Of a stretch of DNA of 64,000 nt, positions 16,848 to 24,956 are shown one piece after another (the stretch's first letter is position 1; each line of letters begins with the position of its first letter). The translations under genes were made by a program, and so were the position numbers. The stretch comes from Sphingobium xenophagum NBRC 107872. Lineage in GTDB: Bacteria > Pseudomonadota > Alphaproteobacteria > Sphingomonadales > Sphingomonadaceae. The notes under the pieces were generated by a model. The model was not told the origin of the DNA, searched no databases, and saw only the letters and a list, made by a program, of their open reading frames with translations. The DNA lies in contig NZ_BARE01000001.1 of the NCBI RefSeq assembly GCF_000367345.1, positions 186,001-250,000 of the forward strand, given 5' to 3'.

Positions 16848-17087
16848 TTATTCGCCCTTGCTGCCAACTGCATCCTGTGCCGCGTCGCCGACATCGCTGG
16901 CGGCCTGCCCCACCTGCGTCGCAGCGCTGGTCACGGCATTATCCTTGCTCGTCTCGCTGCTGACCAGGAAGAAGGCGGCGACCGCCACCACGACGACCAG
17001 CAGCAGGATCGCAAATGTCATGCCGCCACTGCCGCGCTTTTCGATCACTGTCGTCGTCGTTGCCGGACGCTCCTGATAATCGGCCAT
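16848..17087 (-). CDS. Small single-pass membrane protein of unknown function
   Basis: A 79-residue protein with a basic N-terminus (ADYQERPATTTTVIEKRG), one strong membrane segment (TFAILLLVVVVAVAAFFLV, about residues 24-42) and an alanine-rich outer tail with repeated AASDVGDAAQDA. The tail probably faces the periplasm. A GGAGAGGAT ribosome site precedes the ATG. I do not recognise a named family. Confidence 0.75.
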   Translation of the reverse strand: MADYQERPATTTTVIEKRGSGGMTFAILLLVVVVAVAAFFLVSSETSKDNAVTSAATQVGQAASDVGDAAQDAVGSKGE

Positions 17088-17166
17088 GATCCTCTCCTCC
17101 TCAACACAATAGATGGCCGCATAATGCGCGGCTGTTGAGGGAGGTTCCCGCCCGGCGGGGTCGGAC

Positions 17167-17670
17167 CTATTGGTCGATCGGAACGAAGGCGCCCTTCGCG
17201 CGGTCCTTCACGACCGCGTCGGCCCGGAACACGGACCCGCTCATCGTGATGTAGATGCCAGGCTCCGCCACCTGAACGGTGGCAAAGGCCATGCCCAGAT
17301 TAAAGCTCGCGTCGCTCTCGCCAAATCGCGCCGGGGCCAGCGCGCCCACCAGCACCACCGTCTTGCCGGGAATATCGGCCAGCAGCTTGGCCGTATCGGT
17401 CATCGTGTCGGTGCCATGGGTGATGACGATATGGCTTTCCGGCGCAGCGGCGACGCGGGCACGGATCAACGCCCGATCGGCATCGTCCAGTTCCAGACTG
17501 TCCTTGCGCACGACTTCCTCGACGCGGAAGGGCCGCTTGACCCGCGCCACATCCAGCAAACGGGCCATGACGGTTTCGCCGACCTGATAGTCGGACAGCG
17601 CATCGAAATAGATTTTGTCGATCGTGCCGCCAGTGGTCAGGATCAGGATAGGCGTGTCGGGGGTCAGCAT
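17167..17670 (-). CDS. Stand-alone asparaginase N-terminal domain protein
   Basis: A 167-residue protein matching only the N-terminal domain of L-asparaginases, which are normally about 330 residues. TTGGTIDKIYF (near residue 10) has the nucleophilic threonine and HGTDTMTDTAKLL (near 84) the second Thr-Asp pair. The C-terminal domain that completes the usual dimer active site is absent, and no coding remnant follows the stop. I use the ATG at 17670, preceded by GGAG at five bases; a TTG at 17691 overlaps the proC stop. It lies downstream of proC. Confidence 0.82.
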   Translation of the reverse strand: MLTPDTPILILTTGGTIDKIYFDALSDYQVGETVMARLLDVARVKRPFRVEEVVRKDSLELDDADRALIRARVAAAPESHIVITHGTDTMTDTAKLLADIPGKTVVLVGALAPARFGESDASFNLGMAFATVQVAEPGIYITMSGSVFRADAVVKDRAKGAFVPIDQ

Positions 17671-17687
17671 AATGGCTCCGGTCAGGT

Positions 17688-18500
17688 TCAAGCCCCGCGC
17701 GCCATGGCTTCGCCACGATCGCGGGCTGCGGCCAGCGTGTCGGTCATCAGGGTCAGCAGGCGGTCGTCGGCGTCCAGCACATTCATTCCCTCGCGCGTCA
17801 TCCCGCCGGGGCTGGCGACCCGGTCGGCCAGCACGCCGGGACTGTCACTCGCCCGCGCAGCCATGTTGGCCGAACCCTGCACCGTCGCCAGCGCCATGCG
17901 CGCGGCCTGATCGGCGGGAATGCCCAGCGCTTCGCCAGCCCGCGCCAGCGCGTCGATGAAGCGGAACAGAAAGGCAGGGCCGCATCCCGATAGCGCCGTC
18001 ACCTGATTGAACAGCGCTTCATCGCCAATCCATTCGGCCAGGCCCAGCGGCTCGATCAGTCCGCCAATATCGGCCCTGGCCTGCGCGGATGTCCCGTCGT
18101 CGGCAAACAGCGCCGTGACGCCCTCCCCCAGCCCCACCGGCAAGTTAGGCATCGCCCGCACCATGTCGCGCACGGCCGGAAAGCGCGCCCGCAAATCGGC
18201 GATCGGCGTACCCGCCAGGATGGAGACGATCCGCACGTCCGCCCCGCACAAGGGCGCCAGCGCCGTGGCGACATCAGCAATCTGATAGGGCTTCATGCCC
18301 AGCAAGATGGTCGTCCCGGCCGGCAATGTGGCGGGGTAGGTCGTCACGACTGCCACGCCATCGGCAACCGACCGCCCGCTTGGCCGCAGCACCGTTACCC
18401 GCGCAGGATCAAGCCCGCAGTCGAGCCAGCGCGCCAGCATCTGACCGGCCATATTACCGCAGCCGACAAGGAAAAGATGATCGGGCCAGCAGATCGTCAT
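17688..18500 (-). CDS. proC: Pyrroline-5-carboxylate reductase
   Basis: A 270-residue cytoplasmic enzyme catalysing the last step of proline synthesis with NAD(P)H. LVGCGNMAGQML (residues 11-22) is the dinucleotide loop. ALSGCGPAFLFRF and VASPGGMTREGMNVL are the signatures of the substrate-binding dimer domain. Length is usual. It follows the YbjN gene by 7 bases on the same strand, and the asparaginase-like gene begins near its stop, so the three probably form an operon. Confidence 0.96.
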   Translation of the reverse strand: MTICWPDHLFLVGCGNMAGQMLARWLDCGLDPARVTVLRPSGRSVADGVAVVTTYPATLPAGTTILLGMKPYQIADVATALAPLCGADVRIVSILAGTPIADLRARFPAVRDMVRAMPNLPVGLGEGVTALFADDGTSAQARADIGGLIEPLGLAEWIGDEALFNQVTALSGCGPAFLFRFIDALARAGEALGIPADQAARMALATVQGSANMAARASDSPGVLADRVASPGGMTREGMNVLDADDRLLTLMTDTLAAARDRGEAMARGA

Positions 18501-18507
18501 CGCGCGC

Positions 18508-19014
18508 TCAGGCTTCGCCGCGGGTTTCGATCAGGCTGGCGGCAATCGCCTCGGTCGGGCTTTTGCCGCCCCACAGCACGAACTGGAACACCGGATAGAA
18601 ACGCTCGCACTCGTCGATCGCGGTTTCAACCAGCAACTGCGCCTGATCCAGCGTCAACGTGCCGCCAACGCCCAGCAGCGCGCCGTGGCGGAACAGGATG
18701 ATGCCGCTCGACGACCAAAGCTCGAAATGGCCGAGCCACAGCTGTTCGTTGATCAGCCCCAGCGCCTCATAGATCGTGCCGCGCTTTTCGTCGGTGACGC
18801 GAATGTCCGGCAGCGCCAGCAGTTGCAGCACCTGATCCTCGTCACGCCAGATGCCGCGCAGTTCATATTGCGCCCACGACCCCTGCGTATTGGCGACGAT
18901 CTCATCCTCGCCGACCTGCTCGTAGGTCCAGCCATGCGCCTCGAAATACGCCGCCAGCATGTCGATCGGCGCGGCTTCCTGGCCGCCATGTTCAAACTCG
19001 TCACTGTCCATCAT
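18508..19014 (-). CDS. YbjN domain-containing protein
   Basis: A 168-residue protein of the YbjN family, with the family's TYEQVGEDEIVANTQG beta region and LGLINEQLWLGHFELW helix. YbjN proteins resemble type III secretion chaperones in fold and have been linked to stress responses; no reaction is known. No signal peptide. It sits just upstream of proC, a neighbourhood I recognise as recurrent in sphingomonads. Confidence 0.85.
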   Translation of the reverse strand: MMDSDEFEHGGQEAAPIDMLAAYFEAHGWTYEQVGEDEIVANTQGSWAQYELRGIWRDEDQVLQLLALPDIRVTDEKRGTIYEALGLINEQLWLGHFELWSSSGIILFRHGALLGVGGTLTLDQAQLLVETAIDECERFYPVFQFVLWGGKSPTEAIAASLIETRGEA

Positions 19015-19056
19015 CGGCGCGCCTTAACACCGTGAAGGATGAAAGGACAGACAGGA

Positions 19057-19356
19057 TCAGTCCACCTCGCCGGGCTTGGGCTTGGTCGCCTTGACGCTTT
19101 TCTTGACAGGTTCAGGGGTCTTGCCTTCCAGCGCGTCGATGCGCGCCTTGAGCAATTCGACCTCTTCGCGCGCGCTTGCGGCCAGCGCCTTGACCGCGTC
19201 GAATTCCTCACGCGACACAAAGTCCGCGCCGCCCATCCATTCCCGCGCCTTCTCGCGCGCATTGGCTTCAAACTCACGGCTCATGCCCGCCACGGTCCCG
19301 GCTGCGCCGTTCACCAGCTTGGCCAGATCGTCGAAAAAGCGGTTCTCGCTCTGCAT
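19057..19356 (-). CDS. UbiK-like accessory factor (BMFP family)
   Basis: A 99-residue, mostly helical protein: MQSENRFFDDLAKLVNGAAG, an amphipathic middle, then a coiled coil VSREEFDAVKALAASAREEVELLKARIDALE ending in a lysine-proline tail. This is the BMFP/YqiC form; E. coli UbiK is a ubiquinone-biosynthesis factor of this family. I chose the ATG at 19356 because GAGG lies nine bases before it; earlier ATGs are less well placed. It precedes YbjN on the same strand. Confidence 0.8.
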   Translation of the reverse strand: MQSENRFFDDLAKLVNGAAGTVAGMSREFEANAREKAREWMGGADFVSREEFDAVKALAASAREEVELLKARIDALEGKTPEPVKKSVKATKPKPGEVD

Positions 19357-19398
19357 GATGCTCATCCTCTCAACGGGCGCGGAAAGCCGCGCCAAAAC

Positions 19399-19947
19399 TC
19401 ATATCTGGGTCTGGAGCGCGGGCGCGACAAGGGTTTCCGCGTCCGGGTTCAGGCGATTAATCTCAAAATTGAGGAAAGACGCGAAGGCCAGCCATGCCAG
19501 ATAGGGCAGCAGCAGCCAGCCCGCGACACGGCGGATGCGGCTGAACAGCCAGGTCGTGATGGCGACCAGCACAATCAGGACGAGGATCAGCACCAGCGCG
19601 CTGCCGACCTGATGTGCGCGGAAAAATAGCGGTGACCAGGCGAGGTTCAGGACGAACTGGACCACGAACAGGGCGATGGCGGTGCCCCGCCCGTTGGCCC
19701 CGCGTGCATGCAGCACGATTGCCAGCGCCAGCGCCATGGCGATGTACAGGATGGTCCAGGCAACGCCAAACGCCCAGCCCGGCGGCATCAGCGCCGGTTT
19801 TTCCAGCGCGTCGAACCAGCGATTGTCAAAGCCGCTATTGGCGAGCTGGCCCGACAGAAAGCCCAGCAGGACGATGACCGGCACAGTCACCAGCGCCCAG
19901 CGCAGATAAGCAAGGCGCAACTGGCCGGGGGACGCGATTTCGTTCAT
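19399..19947 (-). CDS. TspO/MBR family membrane protein
   Basis: A 182-residue membrane protein with five hydrophobic segments. The family signature is WFDALEKPALMPPGWAFGVAWTILYIAMALAL near residues 45-76, plus NLAWSPLFF and WLLLPYLAWLAFASFLNFEI near the end. TspO binds porphyrins, and in Rhodobacter it affects oxygen-dependent regulation. The ATG at 19947 is slightly preferred over 19953. It lies 24 bases downstream of the RND pump gene, so it may be co-transcribed. Confidence 0.92.
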   Translation of the reverse strand: MNEIASPGQLRLAYLRWALVTVPVIVLLGFLSGQLANSGFDNRWFDALEKPALMPPGWAFGVAWTILYIAMALALAIVLHARGANGRGTAIALFVVQFVLNLAWSPLFFRAHQVGSALVLILVLIVLVAITTWLFSRIRRVAGWLLLPYLAWLAFASFLNFEINRLNPDAETLVAPALQTQI

Positions 19948-19971
19948 CGGCAACGCTTCTCCACGCTCATC

Positions 19972-22900
19972 CTATTCGGCTGGATCGGGCGAATCCTTCA
20001 ACGCCGAATCCAGCTTGCGACCAACGGTTTGCGGAGAAACGGTCCGCTTCGCAACACGCGAATAGAATATGGGGATCAGGAATAATGTTATCAGCGTCGC
20101 CAGACTGACCCCGAACACGATGACCACGCCGATCGAATTGCGCGCAGCAGCGCCAGCGCCCCCGCGAATCACCAGCGGAACCGCGCCGATGACCGTGGCG
20201 ATCGACGTCATCAGGATCGGCCGCAAACGCCGGGTCGCCGCCTCGCGAATGGCCTGCGCCACCTCCATGCCCTCGTCGCGCAACTGGTTGGCGAATTCGA
20301 CGATCAATATGCCGTTCTTGGCCGCCAGCCCGACCAGCATGACGATGCCGATCTGGCTGTAGAGATTGACCGATCCGCCCGTAACGATCAGCCCCAGCAC
20401 ACCGCCCGCCACCGCCAGCGGCACCGTGGCGATAATCACGCCGGGGTGAATGAAACTTTCGAACTGCGCGGCCAGCAACAGATAGACGATCAATATGGTG
20501 AGGCCGAAGATCAGCCAGATCGACCCGCCGGTTTCGCGCAAGGACTGGCTTTCGCCGCGATAGCCGATCGCCAGCACTTCCGGCGACTGGCGCGCTTCAT
20601 TTTCCAGAAAGGCGAGCGCCTGCCCCAGCGACGTGCCGGGGGCCAGCGCTGCTGACAAAGTGATCGCGCGCAGCTTGTTGTAGCGGTTGAGCTGGCGCGG
20701 CCCGGCGACTTCGCGCACGGTGACCAGCGCCGACAGCGGGACGAGCGCCCCTTTGTTCGCGCGCACCTGAATCCGCTCCAGATCGGCGAGCGTCTGGCGT
20801 CCCTCCTGCTCCGCCTGCACCAGCACGCGATATTCCTCGCCCCGGTCGACATAGGTGGTCACGCGGCGCGACCCCAGCAGGCTTTGCAACGCCTGGCTGA
20901 TGTCGTTCACCGACACGCCCAGATCGCCCGCGCGCTGCTGGTTGACGTCGATCCGCATCTGCGGCTTGGTTTCCTTATAGTCGCTGTCCAGGTTGATCAG
21001 CCCCGGATAGTTGGCCGCCGCCGCAAAGACGCGATCGCGCGCCGCCACCAGCCCTTCATAGGTCGAACCAGCGAGCACGATATTGACCGGCAGCCCGCGC
21101 CCGCGCCCCAGGCCCGACCGGGGGGCGGCGTTGCCGCGCACGCCGGGTTGCTCGGCAATCACCTTGTTGATGATGGTCGCGACTTCCGCCGTCGTGATCG
21201 TGCGGTCCTCCCATGGGCGCAGGAAGGCGATCACGTTGCCGCTGTTGAAATCGTCCGACGTGCCGAAACCGGCGGGGGTGCGGACGACCAGATTCTGGAG
21301 CGTCCCGTCTTCCCGCAGCGGCGCCAGCGCCGCTTCGATCTTGCGCATATAGGCCAGCATCCGGTCATAGCCGGTGCCCTCCGGCGCGCTGATCTGGCTG
21401 TCGACGACGCCGGTATCCTCCGCCGGCGCCAGTTCGCTCGGCAGCAGGGTGAACATCCCCCCGGCAAGCACCAGGAACAGTCCGACGCCGATCAACGGCA
21501 GCAGCGGCTTGCGCAGCACATGATCCAGCCAGCGGGAATAACCGCCCTCCAGCCGCTGGAACCGGGCATCCACCCAGCGCGCCAGTCGCCCGCGTTCGGC
21601 ATTGTTGAGCAGCTTGGAACAGAGCATCGGCGCCAGACTGAGCGATATGAAGCCCGAAAAAGCGATGGCGGCGATCATCGCGACCGCCAGTTCGCGGAAC
21701 AGCAGCCCGGTCTGCCCCGCCAGGAACATCACCGGCACGAACACCGCGCACACAACCAATGTGGTGGAAATGATCGCAAAACCCACCTGCCGCGTACCGA
21801 GATAGGAGGCGACCAGCGGGTCTTCTCCCTGCTCGATCCGATGATAGACATTCTCCAGCACGACGATCGCGTCATCCACCACCAGCCCGATCGCCAGCAC
21901 GAAGGCCAGCAAGGTCAGCAGGTTGATGGACAGGCCAAGCAGCCACATGACCGCGCAGGTCGCCAGCAGGCAGATCGGCACGGTGATGGCGGGAACGATC
22001 GTCGCACGCACCGATCCCAGGAACAGGAAGATGACGAGGATGACGAGCAGCGCCGCTTCAAGCAGCGTGTCATAGACGTTGTCGATCGCGCGGCTGATGA
22101 ACAGCGACTCGTCGGAGCCGACCGCCACCCGCATCCCCTGCGGCATGTTCGGGCGCAATTGCTCGACCAGCGCCTTGGCCTTGTCCGCCACCTCCAGCGT
22201 GTTGGCGCCCGATTGCCGCACGATCCCCAGGCCGATGGCCGTCCCCGCGTTGGAACGGAAGCTGCTATAGGGGTTTTCCGCCCCTTCCTCGATCCGGGCG
22301 ACATCGCCCAGCTTGACCTGATAGCCATTCGCGCCCCGGCCAACGACCAGCTGGGCGAACTCGTCGGGCGTGGCGAAGGGCCGCTCGACGCGCAGCGTCT
22401 GGTTCTGATCCTTCGATTCAAATCGACCGGCAGGCAGTTCGACATTCTGCGTGCGCAGCGCATTTTCGACGTCGGCTGGCGTCAGGCCGAAGGCCGCAAG
22501 CCGTTCGGCGTTCATCCACACACGCGTCGATGGACGCGCCTCGCCACCGATCGTGACGCGGGCCACCCCGTCAATGGCGGAAAACCGATCGGCGATGTTG
22601 CGGTCGATATAGTCGCTCAGCTGGATTTCGCTCCAGCCGGGGCGGGAAAAGGACAGGAACAATATCGGCCGCGCATCCGCATCCACCTTGCGGATTTCGG
22701 GCGCCAGCGCCTCTTCCGGCAAATCCTCCACCACCGATCCCACCCGGTCGCGCACATCGTTCGCCGCAGTGTCGATGTCGCGAGAGGGATCGAATTCGAT
22801 GCTGATGTCGGACGTGCCGTCCTGGGATGTCGACGTGATGGTGCGAATGCCCTGAACGCCTGCGACGGCATCCTCGATCAGCTGGGTGATCCGGGTTTCG

Positions 22901-23076
22901 ACGACCGAAGCGGCAGCACCCGTGTAGATGGTCTCCACCGACACGATCGGCGGGTCCGTGTCAGGATATTCGCGCACCGACAGGCTGAGATAGCCGACCA
23001 CCCCGACGATGCAGAGCAGGATCGCGATGACCGCGGAGAATACCGGGCGGCGGACGGACAGGTCGGACAATTGCAT
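19972..23076 (-). CDS. RND-family multidrug efflux transporter (HAE1 type)
   Basis: A 1034-residue inner-membrane pump, the usual length. It starts MQLSDLSVRRPVFSAV, with twelve predicted membrane segments and two large periplasmic loops. Segment 4 contains GLVVDDAIVVLENV with the proton-relay aspartate pair; MFLAGQTGLLFRELAVAM is another conserved stretch. The protein belongs to the drug-efflux branch and works with the adaptor encoded 9 bases upstream and an outer-membrane factor not in this window. Substrates are unknown. No local TetR or LysR regulator is seen. Confidence 0.94.
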   Translation of the reverse strand: MQLSDLSVRRPVFSAVIAILLCIVGVVGYLSLSVREYPDTDPPIVSVETIYTGAAASVVETRITQLIEDAVAGVQGIRTITSTSQDGTSDISIEFDPSRDIDTAANDVRDRVGSVVEDLPEEALAPEIRKVDADARPILFLSFSRPGWSEIQLSDYIDRNIADRFSAIDGVARVTIGGEARPSTRVWMNAERLAAFGLTPADVENALRTQNVELPAGRFESKDQNQTLRVERPFATPDEFAQLVVGRGANGYQVKLGDVARIEEGAENPYSSFRSNAGTAIGLGIVRQSGANTLEVADKAKALVEQLRPNMPQGMRVAVGSDESLFISRAIDNVYDTLLEAALLVILVIFLFLGSVRATIVPAITVPICLLATCAVMWLLGLSINLLTLLAFVLAIGLVVDDAIVVLENVYHRIEQGEDPLVASYLGTRQVGFAIISTTLVVCAVFVPVMFLAGQTGLLFRELAVAMIAAIAFSGFISLSLAPMLCSKLLNNAERGRLARWVDARFQRLEGGYSRWLDHVLRKPLLPLIGVGLFLVLAGGMFTLLPSELAPAEDTGVVDSQISAPEGTGYDRMLAYMRKIEAALAPLREDGTLQNLVVRTPAGFGTSDDFNSGNVIAFLRPWEDRTITTAEVATIINKVIAEQPGVRGNAAPRSGLGRGRGLPVNIVLAGSTYEGLVAARDRVFAAAANYPGLINLDSDYKETKPQMRIDVNQQRAGDLGVSVNDISQALQSLLGSRRVTTYVDRGEEYRVLVQAEQEGRQTLADLERIQVRANKGALVPLSALVTVREVAGPRQLNRYNKLRAITLSAALAPGTSLGQALAFLENEARQSPEVLAIGYRGESQSLRETGGSIWLIFGLTILIVYLLLAAQFESFIHPGVIIATVPLAVAGGVLGLIVTGGSVNLYSQIGIVMLVGLAAKNGILIVEFANQLRDEGMEVAQAIREAATRRLRPILMTSIATVIGAVPLVIRGGAGAAARNSIGVVIVFGVSLATLITLFLIPIFYSRVAKRTVSPQTVGRKLDSALKDSPDPAE

Positions 23077-23085
23077 GGCGGTGCC

Positions 23086-24129
23086 CTACCCCGCCGATTT
23101 GGAAGACGGCGCAGGCTTGTCCCCCGCCAGCCGCACCGGCACGCCATCGCTCAGCTTGACGACGCCATCGGTCACCACCTGCTGGCCCGCCTTCACCCCG
23201 CCCAATATCTCGACCAGCCCGTTTTGCCGCAGCCCGGTATCGACCTTGACCCGCTTGGCCTTGCGATCCTCCACCACGAACACGAAGCGATCCTCGCCAT
23301 CGCCCACCACCGCCAGTTCGGGCAGCGCGAGCGACTGGCGCTGGCGCGACACGATGCTGACGGTCAGCAACATGCCGGGTTTCAGCGCATGATCAGGATT
23401 GGGCAGGATCGCGCGGACACGCACCGCGCGCGTGGCGGGGTCGATCACCGGGTCGATGGTCGCGATCGTGCCGTTGAACGGCCGGTCGGGCCAGGCGGCG
23501 GACACGGCGCGGATAGTCTGCCCTTCGCGAATGGTCGACAGGCGGGTTTCGGGCACGGTGAAGTCCAGCTTGATCCGTGAAATGTCGCTGACCGTGGCGA
23601 TGGCCGTGCCCGCCGTCACGATTGCGCCGGGCGACACGGTGCGCAGGCTGAGCCAGCCGCCAAAGGGCGCGCGGATCACCCGGTCGTTGATCGCGGCACG
23701 ACTCTGATCGGCACTGGCCTTGGCTGCGTTGGCCAGCGCAAGTTGCTGGTCCAGCAAGGCGGCCGTGGCAAAGCCGCGCGCCTTTAGCGCCTGCACCCGT
23801 TGCAGTTGCTGTCCCGCCTGCAATGCCTGTGCCTGCGCCGCGGCCAGTTCGGCCTGTTCCTGCGCGATCGCCATGGTCGCGATCACCTGCCCTTTGGCGA
23901 CATAGCCGCCATCGGCGAAGTTGATCGAAGTGACCCGTTCGGTCACGGGCGCGGACAGGATCACCTGTTCATTGGCCAGCGCCGTGCCGACGGCATCCAG
24001 CGTATCGGCAAAATCCGCCTTCGCAATCGGCGCTGCCTCGACCAGCGCGGCCTGGCGCGGCTTGGATGTCTTGTCGCCACTGCAACCGGCAAGGCATAGG
24101 GCGGTGATAAGAAACAGGGATTTGCGCAT
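23086..24129 (-). CDS. RND efflux periplasmic adaptor lipoprotein
   Basis: A 347-residue membrane-fusion protein with a lipoprotein signal (LITALCLAGC, acylated Cys near residue 16). A lipoyl-like half (VTERVTSINFADGGYVAKGQVIATM), an alpha-helical hairpin rich in alanine and glutamine (QAELAAAQAQALQAGQQLQRV), the second lipoyl half (VIRAPFGGWLSLRTVSPGAIV) and beta-barrel domains follow in order. It links the RND pump to an outer-membrane channel. It starts a two-gene operon with the pump. Confidence 0.93.
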   Translation of the reverse strand: MRKSLFLITALCLAGCSGDKTSKPRQAALVEAAPIAKADFADTLDAVGTALANEQVILSAPVTERVTSINFADGGYVAKGQVIATMAIAQEQAELAAAQAQALQAGQQLQRVQALKARGFATAALLDQQLALANAAKASADQSRAAINDRVIRAPFGGWLSLRTVSPGAIVTAGTAIATVSDISRIKLDFTVPETRLSTIREGQTIRAVSAAWPDRPFNGTIATIDPVIDPATRAVRVRAILPNPDHALKPGMLLTVSIVSRQRQSLALPELAVVGDGEDRFVFVVEDRKAKRVKVDTGLRQNGLVEILGGVKAGQQVVTDGVVKLSDGVPVRLAGDKPAPSSKSAG

Positions 24130-24218
24130 GGTGGAGGGCTATCGGGCCTTTCGATGCGACACAACATGGCCTTTTGTCGCAAGATGTAACAACGTCGCAA
24201 ATAACGAATACAGGACGC

Positions 24219-24956
24219 TTATCCACCAAGCCGGGCATAGAGTAAAAATTCGACATTGCCCTGCGGTCCCGTGATCGGGCTGGGCGTGATGCCGATGGTG
24301 GTCCAGCCCTGCCCCTCTATCCACGCGCGCACGTCCTGGCAGACACGATCATGGATCGCCGGATCGCGCACCACCCCGCCTTTGCCGACCTCCTCACGTC
24401 CCGCCTCGAACTGCGGCTTGATGAGCGCCACCAGCGACGCGCCGGGCCGGGCGAAGGTCAGCGGCCGTTCCAATACCTTGGCAAGCGCGATGAAGCTGGC
24501 GTCGCACACGATGATGTCGATCGGCTCGGCAATATGGGCCTGTGTCAGGATGCGCGCGCTGGTCTGTTCATGCACGATGACGCGCGGATCGCTGCGCAAC
24601 TTCCACGCCAGCTGATTGGTGCCGCTGTCCACCGCATAGACGCGAACCGCGCCATTGGTCAGCAGCACGTCGGTAAAGCCGCCGGTCGAGCTGCCCACGT
24701 CCAGCCCTACCATGCCAGTCACGTCGATGGCATATTCGGCCAGCGCATGGGCCAGCTTGATGCCGCCGCGCGACACCCAGGGGTGGTCCCGGCCCCGTAC
24801 GTCCAGTTCGGCATCGGGCGCGACCTGCTGCCCGGCCTTGTCGATCTTCCTGTCGCCCAGAAAGACGAGGCCAGCCAGGATCAGCGCCTGCGCGCGCGCG
24901 CGGCTTTCCGCCAGCCCATTGTCGACAAGCAACTGGTCGGCGCGAATCTTCGCCAT
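24219..24956 (-). CDS. tlyA: TlyA-family 23S/16S rRNA methyltransferase
   Basis: A 245-residue protein: an N-terminal S4 domain (ADQLLVDNGLAESRARAQALI) and a C-terminal FtsJ-like Rossmann methyltransferase with the SAM loop GLDVGSSTGGFTDVLL near residue 85, VCDASFIAL and IKPQFEAG. TlyA proteins 2'-O-methylate rRNA in actinobacteria and some have haemolysin-like names. The ATG shares a base with the dsbD stop (TGATG), so translation is coupled. Confidence 0.93.
   Translation of the reverse strand: MAKIRADQLLVDNGLAESRARAQALILAGLVFLGDRKIDKAGQQVAPDAELDVRGRDHPWVSRGGIKLAHALAEYAIDVTGMVGLDVGSSTGGFTDVLLTNGAVRVYAVDSGTNQLAWKLRSDPRVIVHEQTSARILTQAHIAEPIDIIVCDASFIALAKVLERPLTFARPGASLVALIKPQFEAGREEVGKGGVVRDPAIHDRVCQDVRAWIEGQGWTTIGITPSPITGPQGNVEFLLYARLGG

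Noticed and set aside
20884-23580. An 898-codon open frame on the plus strand
   Set aside because: It is exactly antisense to the RND pump gene, which has full family conservation; arginine-, histidine- and aspartate-rich translation is typical of GC-rich shadow frames.
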